From Tieghemiomyces parasiticus (taxonomy: Eukaryota > Kickxellomycota > Dimargaritomycetes > Dimargaritales > Dimargaritaceae), in the NCBI GenBank assembly GCA_027575765.1, contig JANBPT010000820.1, forward strand, positions 1 through 21,631: 21,631 nucleotides of DNA. Direction: 5' to 3'. Below are positions 9,161 to 18,193 of this stretch, one piece after another. The notes beneath the pieces were generated by a model. The model ran no database searches and was not told the origin of the DNA. It saw nothing but the letters and a program-made list of their open reading frames with translations. Every line of letters begins with the position of its first letter. Position 1 is the stretch's first letter. The translations under genes and the position numbers were made by a program.

Positions 9161-10409
9161 GGTGATGTCGAGGCGGGAGGGAGTTGGGAATGAGGAAGGG
9201 GCTGCGGGGGACGCGTCGGGGATGATAGAGTCGTGTAACTGAGGAGTGGAGGGTAGAGGAAAAGACTGGAGCGCTGGGTTAATGAGCCGTTGGGGGGGGG
9301 AAGACAGAGCAGAGTACTGATCAGCTCGTGGTAGACCAATAGGCTGGCGGCGAGGGACGGTGCCTTCCTGGGTGGGGCTGTGGTATTAGACTGGCCAGTT
9401 TTGGCAGTTGGCCTTGGAGACTCGATTTACTGTACTGGACAGCTACCAATTCGCACCGACCTAGACCACGGCCCTTGCGTCTCAGTAGTCGTCTTTTCAG
9501 TGGGGGCGCGTTACCCGGCCGGATTGTTGGTGGCCTTGATAGGCCAGGCGATGAGCACAGTTTGTTATGCACATGGTGGGCCCTGGCGGGCAGAGGGTGT
9601 ATGTCGTTATGCTGACAGGAAGCCATACATGCCGGCAAGGCTTGTGTTTGTTGTCGCAGAAGCCTACGATGGTGCGGGACGGGCTGGTCCGAAGCTAGCC
9701 TGATCGTGTGGAGGAGACTACATACTGCCTTGGCATACCTCTCTGGGGACTGGAAACGGTGCCCTTGGCGTTGCACATTTTACAATCAAAATCGATGCTC
9801 ATCCCGTCTACAATCGGATTGGAGTCCCTCCTTAATAAACGAGGTTACGCCATCTTTATGGAACTAACACCCGCTGCACACCGTACTGCATGCGAGAGCA
9901 GGAAACAAGGCGCTAACCACTGCACTACAACGCGGAGGTTTCGGAGAGGGCCCTCCACGCTTTACCGTGCCAAGTGGTGATGTATCCGCTAGTTTGCTCA
10001 TACGGGATCATGAAATTAATCTCCCACGGCGTCAGCAAAGCCTATACATCGACTCGTGATTGGTCTAACCAGACGAGTAGACCTGCTGAGCGGAGTGGGG
10101 ACGGGGGCGGGGAAACATGGGCAGCCAACGCGTGTTGTCTGGTCTCCCCTAAACGTTCCATAGCCGTGTGCCACGTCGCGCGGTTCGTTGGGTCTGGCGA
10201 GCTGAACACCATCGGCCAGGCTTTCCGTAATTTCGGCTCGCGCGGCCGCCGTGATGCCTCTGTAGCCTAACCAGTCAGCCCATCGCGATTCCCTCACCCT
10301 GCGATGCACTAGACCGAGACTGGCATACATTATCATTCTATTCAAGCTCTTTGCCGCATTCCATCCCAACTGCGACTTTTCATTAGACGCTCTACCCTCC
10401 TCTGGCACC
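9161..10409. other. Divergent intergenic region between the SDR gene and SPF1
   Basis: This 1.25-kb region must contain promoters for the dehydrogenase (leftward) and SPF1 (rightward). On the minus strand, 9161-9370 is C/T-rich and probably the SDR leader; it includes a 9-base G run on plus at 9292-9300. Frames of 90-151 codons here have no family features. A degenerate tRNA-like segment lies near 9900-9943 on minus. No TATA box stands out. Confidence 0.45.
9898..9943 (-). other. Degenerate tRNA-like 5' half (A-box-like)
   Basis: Read on the minus strand this contains TAGTGCAGTGGTTAGCGC, which has the form of T8, position 9, a 4-bp D stem (GTGC/GCGC), a D loop with the GG pair, and an A-box match. 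The following sequence does not form an anticodon stem. No GGTTCGANNC B box is present at a usual distance, and no 3' strand pairs with the preceding acceptor-like bases. It is therefore not a functional tRNA gene; it could be a relic, part of a tRNA-derived short element, or chance. Confidence 0.25.
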
Positions 10410-13400
10410 ATGGCGAGGTAAGCGACAGGTTCTTGCACGACGATCGGGTGCATTTACCCTGTGAACATCCCCATCAGATTGGAGGGCCCTTACCTCTGAG
10501 TCAACGTAGCTCACTCACCGTTCTTCCCCACCCGCACCTGCTGCCACTGACGCACCCTTAGCCCCAACGCCCTCGTGCCCTCAAAGTCGATCGAACGGGC
10601 CTCGCTCCACGTGCGCTTGCCGCGCTGGCAGCATTTGTACGCCTGGCCCTTCCTCTCGTTGTACCCACTCTGGCTCGCGGTTTACGTATCCTATTATGAC
10701 CGGTACCTTGGGTCGGTCGAGTACACCTTTGTGTCGCTCGGGTTCCTCCTGGTGGCCAACTTTCTCACCTTTCTAGTTGGCCAATGGAGCGTCCCCATCA
10801 AGGCGCGCACGACCTGCCAGCGAACTACCGACGTGAATCACGCCGACGTAATCCTCGTCACACCCGTCAAACACCAGGGCAAGAGCCAGCTCTGCCCACT
10901 GCACCGGGGCCCGCCTACCACACACCACCCGGAAGGCCCGCTGTACTTTGAGTTCCAAAAGAAGCGCTACACGTACGAGCCTGCCGAAGGCCGGTTCGTC
11001 AAGATTCGGTACCCAACCAAGGACCGCCCGACCCTCGACACGTTCCAAACCAGTCGCGGGCTCACGACCGCCACAGCCGTTACCGAGTGCGCCGAAACCT
11101 ACGGCGCCAACAGGTTCGACGTGCCCATCCCGACATTCCAGGAACTATTCAAAGAACACGCCGTGGCGCCTTTCTTTGTGTTCCAAATCTTTTGCGTCGG
11201 CCTCTGGTTCCTCGATGAGTACTGGTACTACTCGCTCTTCACATTGTGCATGCTGGTGGTGTTTGAGTCCACCCTAGTATTCCAGCGCCAACGCACCCTC
11301 AAGGAGTTCCGCAGCCTGGCCCTCAGTCCCTTTGAACTTCAGGTGTACCGCGAGGGCCGCTGGATCCCTATCCTGTCCGATCAGCTTCTCCCCGGGGACC
11401 TGTGCTCCATCACCCGGTCCCAGGGTGAGGCCGCCGTGCCCTGCGATATGCTGCTCGTTGGTGGTACCTGCATCGTCAACGAGGCCATGCTGTCTGGCGA
11501 ATCCACCCCGCTGCTCAAAGAGTCCGTCGCCCTCCGCGAGCCGACCGACCGCCTCGACATGACCGGCGCCGATAAGGTTCACACGCTGTTTGGCGGGACC
11601 AAGATTCTCCAAGTCACCCCACTGGCGGCCGCGGCCGGCGACAGGTCCGCCCTGGACCGCCTGGCGACCAGTGGCGCTCCACCCCCACCGCCCGACGGCG
11701 GGTGTACCGCCTACGTCCTCCGCACGGGTTTCGGTTCGGCGCAGGGAAAGCTGGTTCGCACGATGATCTTTAACACTGACCGGGTGTCGGCCAACAACGC
11801 CGAAGCACTCCTCTTCATCCTATTCCTCCTCATCTTCGCCCTGGCCGCTGCATCCTACGTGTGGAGCGAAGGCATGAACAACCCGAAACGCAAGAAGTTC
11901 AAGGTCATCCTCGACTGCATTATGATTGTCACCTCTGTGGTACCCCCCGAGCTACCCATGGAACTCTCGCTGGCCGTCAACACGTCTCTCGTCGCCCTAT
12001 CTCGTTACGCCATCTTCTGTACTGAGCCATTCCGTATCCCATTCGCTGGCAAGCTCGACATTTGCTGCTTCGATAAGACCGGGACCCTTACCGGGGAAAA
12101 TCTCGTCGTGGAGGGCGTGGCGGGAATCGGCCCCGAGTTGACAGACCTGTACGCCCCCAACCGGCTCCCCCAGGAGACTACCCTTACGCTAGCCAGTGCC
12201 CACGCCCTCGTACTCATGGACGACGATGCGGTCGTTGGTGATCCCATGGAAAAGGTCGCCCTCCAGGCCGTCGGCTGGCAGCTCCAACCCCACGATGTGG
12301 TGGTTCCTTCTACTGAAGCTAAAGACGGTAGTGTAGATTCGGAGAGTGGACCGCCGACGGTCTCCCCTACCGCCGGACTCACCGTGCTCCGTCGTTACCA
12401 GTTTTCATCGGCTCTCAAGCGCATGTCGACCATTGTGCGCTACACCGACCGCGCGACGACTCATCCGTCGCAAACCTCGTCCCCGCGACACTTTGCCGCC
12501 GTGAAGGGTGCCCCTGAAACCCTTCAAACCATGTTCTCCGAGGTGCCCGCCGGCTACGAAGCAGCCTACAAGTCGTTCAGCCGGCGCGGTAGCCGTGTCC
12601 TCGCTCTCGGTTTCAAGCCCCTTACCGGGGTGCTCTCGGACAGCCCGACCGAGGTGCAGCTCAATGCCGTCACCCGCGAGACCGTGGAATCCGACCTCCG
12701 TTTCGTCGGGTTCCTCGTGTTCCACTGTCCACTTAAACCTGACTCTAAGCGTGCCATCGAGATGCTCAATAATTCGTCGCACCGCGTCGTCATGATTACC
12801 GGGGATAATCCCCTCACGGCTTGTCATATCGCCGGGCAGTTGGATATCGTCACCCGGCCCGTGCTGGTTTTAGACGCCCACCATGACGGCGGGGTCACCG
12901 GGAAGGGAAACGCTAAGCAGGAGGAGCAGCCGGCTACCACTGAGCTGCGCTGGACCAGTATCGACGAGACGGTGGTAATCTCGCAGGACCCCGCGGCCCA
13001 GACGCTCCCGGCCGACTTGACCACTACCTACGACCTTTGCCTAACCGGTGGTGCCCTGGCCGTCTTAGAAAATGACACCCGCGCCCAGCCGCTCATCGAA
13101 CACCTCATTTCGCACGTCTGGGTCTACGCGCGTGTGTCTCCCGGTCAAAAGGAAGCCATCTTGACCACCATGAAATCCCTAGGCTACTATACACTCATGT
13201 GCGGCGACGGGACCAACGACGTGGGGGCGCTCAAACAGGCCCACGTTGGTGTTGCCCTTCTGGACGGCCAGCCAGAAGACCTGGCCCGGATTGCCCAGCG
13301 CCAACAGATTGACCGTATGAAGGCCGCTTACGAGAGCCAGCTCAAGTTTTCCGAACGCTTCGGAATGCCTCCACCTGCCCCCCATCCCACACTGAAGGCT

Positions 13401-14713
13401 ATCATGGATGCCGAGGACCGCAAGAAGAGCCGCGCGGAGAAACGAAAGAAGAAGGCTTTGAAGACGGCGCAGGCGTCAGCCGCCGGCGAGGATAATGGGG
13501 AGACCGAGAAGGATGCGGGGGCGGCAGGTGAGAAGCCGGTGGCCGTGGACGTTACGGCTGCTGGAGGAGAGGTCACAAAGACCAAGAAGAAGAAAAAGAA
13601 GACCAAGTCGTCCAAGTCCACCGAGGTGAGCCAGGTAAGTATCGTGTGTGTGTGACTGGTTTACACAGTTATCTACGCGTTGTTCAGCTCGTCAATTGTT
13701 GCGGAGGATGTTTTTAACAGCCAACCTAGTCTGACATCGGCCACGCTTACTAACTTTTTACTCTCTCGTCCAATCACCCTGTCACAATGCCAATTCTCCC
13801 TGCCCAGACTGCCACCGTGGCTGCGACGACCACTTCTCCGTCGGCCCCTGGGGCTCCCGGCACGGCCAAGGCTAACGAGGCGCTGCAAAACCTGATCCAG
13901 CAGCTGGAGATGGATGACGAGGTCCCGACGATCAAATTTGGTGATGCCTCTGTGGCCTCTCCGTTCACTTCCAAACTATCGACGGTGATGTCAGTTTGCA
14001 ACATTGTCCGGCAAGGCCGGTGCACGCTGGTGGCCACCCTCCAAATGTACAAGATCCTGGCGCTTAATTCGCTCATCTCGGCGTACAGTCTCAGTGTCCT
14101 ATACCTCGACGGTATCAAGTTCGGCGACACACAGGTGACCATCCTGGGTATCCTCGTGGCCGTCTGCTTCATGTGCATCTCCCGTGCCTCCCCGCGCGAG
14201 GAACTCAGCCGCCAGCGGCCCCAGTCCAACATTTTCAACCCGTACATTATCCTCTCGGTCATGGGTCAGTTTGCCGTCCACATCGCGGCCCTCATTTATG
14301 TCACCCAGGGGGCTAAACGCCACGATGCCATGTTTGCCGAGGGCACCGAAGTCGAACTGGACGCCGAGTTCGCTCCCAGTTTGCTCAACACTGCGGTCTA
14401 CCTCATCTCGCTGTCAATGCAGATCTCGACCTTCGCCATCAATTACCAGGGGTATCCCTTCCGTGAGAGCCTCCAGGAAAATAAGGTGCTGTATCGGGGA
14501 TTGCTGCTCGTCGGCGGGATCGCGGTTTTGGGCGCGACCGAGCTCGTGAGCGAGCTGAATGAGCTCATGAAGTTCGTTCCCTTGCCTCCGGCCTTTAAAC
14601 CCCAGCTCCTCATGGCGATGGTTCTGGATTTTGGCGTCGCGTGGGGTATCGAGTGGGTCTGTAGTAAGCTCTTCTCGGATAACCGGCCCAAGGATATTGT
14701 GTTGCGGCGTTAG
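10410..14713 (+). CDS. SPF1: P5A-type ATPase, ER transmembrane-helix dislocase (Spf1/ATP13A1)
   Basis: ER P-type ATPase that extracts misinserted transmembrane helices from the ER membrane, important for ER homeostasis and tail-anchored protein sorting. Exons: 10410-10417, 10562-13634, 13808-14713; 1328 residues, longer than yeast Spf1 (about 1215). The first coding exon, ATGGCGAG in a CACCATGG context, is followed by GTAAGC; joined to 10562 it gives MASPNALVPSKS and leads into the family N-terminus (YDRYL, EYTFVSLG). Motifs: PIPTFQELFKEH at about 191-202, SGES 314-317, the P5A M4 signature PPELP 464-468, phosphorylated Asp507 in DKTGTLT, KGAPE 651-655, TGDNPLT at about 749, and GDGTNDVGALK from 884. 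Intron 2 (13635-13807) has GTAAGT, TACTAAC at 13748-13754 and CCCAG. Its exons meet in phase 0 inside a Lys/Ala/Glu-rich linker before the C-terminal membrane domain (FGDASVASPFTSKL, QMYKILALN, FAPSLLNT, YQGYPFRE). Confidence 0.96.
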
Positions 14714-15096
14714 GTCGGGTCTGAATCGTCCAAGTGGCGTAGCCCCCCCTCCCCCTCGCCCATTCCTTATTTCACCCTGTTTCCAATATCTTGTCAATTC
14801 TCCGCAAATTGGACGGTTAGATAGTAAATCATTTAGGGTCGACCCACAATTCCGAAGAGTCGACTTGGATAGTGGAAGGATCGTGAATACAGCCGGAAGT
14901 TTAGGCGAAGAGAAGCAGGCAATGCATCTGGCGGAGCTTCAGATATCCATCCGATCCCGAAACCCTCACCGAGCTTTCCCGTTAGATTAACTAAGGGTGG
15001 CAAACCTTCCGTGATGTCAGCTCTCGGTTTCGCTCCACTGGTAAGCCATGATCATGAGATTTCCAGCTATTGCGGGTCCTTCTCGCAAACTATTTA
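14714..15096. other. Convergent intergenic region SPF1 / UPF0390
   Basis: The 3' flanks of two convergent genes, 383 bp. A C-rich run at about 14741-14760 follows the SPF1 stop. I see no exact AATAAA for SPF1, no RNA gene and no credible ORF; the 119-codon plus frame at 14631-14990 is an out-of-frame continuation from the SPF1 3' end. Two GTCGAC hexamers lie about 20 bp apart near 14838 and 14860. Confidence 0.5.
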
Positions 15097-15098
15097 TT
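15093..15098 (-). terminator. AATAAA poly(A) signal overlapping tandem stop codons of UPF0390
   Basis: The coding strand ends TAA TAA ATA, and the canonical AATAAA begins at the second base of the first stop codon. If used with normal 10-30 nt spacing, the 3' UTR would be only a few tens of bases. Confidence 0.5.
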
Positions 15099-15725
15099 AT
15101 TTCTTGCCCTTTTTATCCTTCTTGTCTTTCTGGACCGCACTGCTGAGGATGGTTAGTTTGCCAACAGCACTGGCCCGTGTGGCCATCATCTTCTCAAGGT
15201 TGCGGCTGACATTAGCGTGCATTTTCTGGGGGATAGGGGGTAGTGGTTTGGCGTGTAGAGGAGCGTTGGAATGATTGTATTGCGTTAGGACATTATAGCA
15301 ATTGTTTATGTCTTGGTCTCGGGCCGAGCAAATATTGAGCGGAGCCCGTTAATCCGTCTCCTTGAGAAGCGGACCTACCTTCTTGAGCTGGCGCTGCTGG
15401 ACTAGGGTCTTGTTCTTGGGAGCCATCTGGCGGACTGGTGAAAAAGGGTAGGAATACACGCCAGGCGAGGTTAGCTACTATCAAGCCTTGGGTGTGGAAC
15501 CTAGCTTTCGTTTAGTTCCTTAGGTTGGGGAGCAAGGGGCGCTAAACGGCCTGCAATTGGCAAGTATCGCCAGCCAAGTTCTCTCGGGCCTACTAGACAA
15601 ATGCCAACATCCGTCCGGGGCCCGGCTTGGTCAGAGATCCACTTACCGCCTTTCTTGATGGTATTGGTCCGCGCCTCCTTGGCAGCAGCGTTCGCAGCCT
15701 TGATCTTGGTAGTGCCCTGGGCCAT
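15097..15725 (-). CDS. UPF0390 / DUF2462 family small basic protein, three exons
   Basis: Small lysine-rich protein of the conserved UPF0390 (DUF2462) family, whose human member is C19orf53; molecular role unknown, nuclear or nucleolar location plausible from its charge. Exons on minus: 15725-15647, 15434-15379 and 15225-15097, joined 87 residues. Exon 1 starts MAQGTTKIKA, the family's typical opening, and ends after KKG plus one base before GTAAGT. Exon 2 starts after CACCAG and reads VRQMAPKNKTLVQQRQLKK, matching the family's KGGRxIAPKK...VQQxKLKK core, then GTAGGT. Exon 3 starts after CCCCCAG with KMHANVSRNLEK and ends in a DKKDKKGKK tail and TAA. All phases fit, and CTAAC branch-like sites precede both acceptors. 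The ATG inside exon 2 is a decoy start; the exon 1 frame reading into intron 1 gives a false 139-codon ORF. Transcribed divergently from CWC25. Confidence 0.88.
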
Positions 15726-16211
15726 GACTATGAATGTGTATAGGCGGAGAACTCGGGGTGAGGGGGAAGGCCGGCGTGTCGGGTCCGGGAGGGGGAGGAG
15801 GCAATGTACCAGGGCGCTCAAAAGAATGGCAAGGTTGCGGTGGTTGACAAGGGACGAAGGGAACAAGAATCTGCGGTAGTCAACTTTCAGAGTGCTACGC
15901 CGGGCCGCTCTGACTGTCACAGGTTACCAGCCAAACAAGAAAAAAAGAAAAAAGAAAAGCGGACGGTCAGTGGCCGGAGGAGTGGGTCACTCCTACACAG
16001 TTGGTAGTTAGTGATAAATGCGCTAACCAAAAAGCAAAGAGGCACATTTGCTCATCCTTCACGTACATTCCTAAGTGTTTACTACTCTCGGAGGCTCTCG
16101 ACTTACCATTATACATTTATTATCCTCGTTGACTTCTCTCTTCGTCGCATCCCTGTCGCCCATCTGCCACAATTCTGTTCTCTTCAACGCGGCTCACACA
16201 ATAGCTTCACC
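15726..16211. promoter_or_regulatory. Divergent (possibly bidirectional) promoter UPF0390 / CWC25
   Basis: The 486 bp between two head-to-head start codons. The side next to each ATG is pyrimidine-rich in the sense of that gene, as in fungal leaders; an A/G-rich patch lies at 15940-15965. No TATA element is obvious. Plus-strand reading from an ATG at 16018 stays in frame with CWC25 but gives residues unlike the family, so the CWC25 start at 16212 is preferred. Confidence 0.5.
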
Positions 16212-17798
16212 ATGGGCGCCGGCGACCTCAATTTGAAAAAGTCCTGGCACCCGCTGACCTTCCGCAACCAGGAAAAGATATGGAAGGCAGAGCAGAAGGC
16301 CGCTGAGGAACAGCAGAAGCTTGAGCAGCTCCGTAAGGAGCTCGAAGAAGAGCGTGGACTACAAGAACTGGCCAACCTCCAGGAGGCCGCGGGTCTTAAG
16401 AAAAAATCGGACCGGCTCGAATGGATGTACACTGGCGGGAGTGGAGCTGTCGGACAGGACGGGGTCCCTACTAACGCCGAGGACCGCGAAGAGTACCTCC
16501 TGGGTCGTCGCAAGGTCGACGACCTGCTGGGCGGTCCGTCAACCACGCAAACGGAGGTAAGAAATTCGAACTGGTAACCACACTTCTATCAACAGTACGG
16601 GTCCGTAGTGGACGCCTGTCAAAGAATTCATACACTCTAACCTTTCCCAATTCTTTCACCTGTTCTCCTCCCCCTCTCCCTTATATACCTTCCACCCTTA
16701 TAGACCCTGGCCAGCGCACCTGCCGACTTCACAGCGCTCGGTAATACTAACGCCAACAGTACACGCGACACGCAAGCCAAAATCCGCGAAGACCCGCTCC
16801 TCATGATCAAACAGCAGGAGCAGGCCTACATCCAGAAACTCCAACGTGAGCGGCAGCTGGCGCAGCAGGCCAAAGAAGTGAAGGCCCGGATCAAGGCGCA
16901 AGCCAAACAGGAAAAGAAAGAGCAGAAAGCCCGAGAGAAGGCGCGGCGCAAGGACGAAAAGAGGCGGGCGGACGAGGAGGGGACAGATTCGAGGAGGCAC
17001 CGTCGGGATGGAAGAGACGACCGGGGCTTCGATGCCTCAAGAGTCTCGGATGATTATCGGCATCAACGGGATAGTCGGGAGCGCAGGGAGCGGCGGAACC
17101 ATCACCACGGACACCGTTCACGATCACGGTCGCCGTCATTTAGCCGGTCCTCTCGCGCCGAACGGTCCCCACACCGCCATCCCCGAAGCCGTCGGTCGCC
17201 CGGCCCAGAAGTCAGCCCCGCCCGGAATCCCAGCCCGCCACGGAACCCTACGCCGCCACGGGAGCGCCAGCCGACGGCACAGCACCGGCGCCGTCCAGTG
17301 GATGAAGATAGACCCCGCCGAAATGACTACCGGGATCGAAGCCCCCGGCGCGGTCGCCACCATACCCCGTCCCGGTCCCGCTCACCGCGGTCTGACCACC
17401 GCCGCCACCGTAGCCGTCGCGACGAACCGAGGGGTTACAGCCCAGTTTCCCACCGCCGAGCCCGTAGTCCTTCCCCCGACGATACACGGAGTGATCGAAA
17501 TAGCCGTGAAGCGGATCGCCAGCGACGACTGCAGGCGATGATGGACAATGCCCGTGAACTTGACACGACCCGACGCCAGCGCGTCGAAGCTGAAACAGCG
17601 GCCGAGACTGAACGGGCCAAGTTCGAAGCGGAAGAGGCCCAGCGGGTGGCCAATAGTAAGGACGGCCAAGATCCAAGTCACCCAGACTTTATACACCGGT
17701 TGGACGCTGTGGCTTACTCGGTCGGATCTAAATTGGGCCTCGCCGAACGGCTCCAGCGCAGTCGGACGTCTTTGCAGAAGGATCAGGACCAGTTCTAG
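16212..17798 (+). CDS. CWC25: Pre-mRNA splicing factor CWC25, two exons
   Basis: Spliceosome component that joins after Prp2 and is needed for the first transesterification (branching). Exons 16212-16556 and 16704-17798; 479 residues. The start ATG sits in a CACCATGG context. The N-terminus MGAGDLNLKKSWHP is the Cir_N/CWC25 signature, followed by a coiled-coil stretch (about 20-60). The diagnostic RLEWMYTG is at 68-75 and EEYLLGRRKVDDLL at 93-106. The intron (16557-16703) runs from GTAAGA through CTAAC at 16637-16641 to TTATAG, phase 0. Exon 2 opens TLASAPADF and reaches REDPLLMIKQQ, then a basic coiled coil (about 150-205). A long RS/RD-rich region follows (about 209-385), then the conserved C-terminal block with RLQAMMDNARELD and SVGSKLGLAERLQRSR. 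Yeast Cwc25 is far shorter (179 residues); the RS-rich form resembles S. pombe Cwf25 and human CWC25. Confidence 0.95.
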
Positions 17799-18193
17799 AG
17801 ACCTACTTTTCCTCCAGCCTGGGCCTGGCGTATGTGTTTAGATGGCTACTGATAATAGCGGTAAAAATAAACCATAGTCAGATCATGCTTGTGTTTCCAA
17901 AGGTGTCCCCCTCCCCTATATATACATATATACATATGTAGATATGTAGGTAACACGGATACGCTGGCAATTGGCAGCCAATGAAGCTGCGACTTAATCG
18001 GTCCAAGTGTAAGCTTTGTGACCTATTGTTGACTATATGGCGGTGTTTGCCTCCTCCGACCCTGTTTGATTGTAACCCGTCGGCTCATCGCCAGGGGGTT
18101 TCCAACAGCCCTCGACAGTTTCCCCATGACTCATTCGTTAGTCCAATTTAGTGTAGACATTATTCACATTCCTCTTTCACACTCCTACCGCCC
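17799..18193. other. Intergenic region CWC25 to APC5
   Basis: 395 bp between two co-directional genes. It carries the CWC25 poly(A) signal at 17866-17871 and an alternating TATA/CATA tract at about 17917-17948, which could be part of the CWC25 3'-end region or a promoter element of APC5 some 250 bp upstream of its ATG. No ORF or RNA gene is seen. Confidence 0.55.
17866..17871 (+). terminator. AATAAA poly(A) signal of CWC25
   Basis: A canonical hexamer 68 nt after the CWC25 stop codon, followed by an AT-rich tract at about 17917-17948. Placement is typical for a short fungal 3' UTR. Confidence 0.6.

Noticed and set aside
13787..14713. A separate 308-aa membrane protein gene after SPF1
   Set aside because: Its sequence is the C-terminal membrane domain of the P5A-ATPase; a GTAAGT, TACTAAC, CCCAG intron joins it in phase to the upstream exon.
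15501..15920. 139-codon minus-strand ORF over UPF0390 exon 1
   Set aside because: It begins upstream of the conserved MAQG start and runs through the GTAAGT donor into intron 1; only the 26-codon middle part is real.
17008..17541. 177-codon ORF in a second plus frame inside CWC25
   Set aside because: It overlaps the RS-rich region, whose repetitive CG-rich codons stay open in several frames; the CWC25 frame carries the conserved blocks on both sides.
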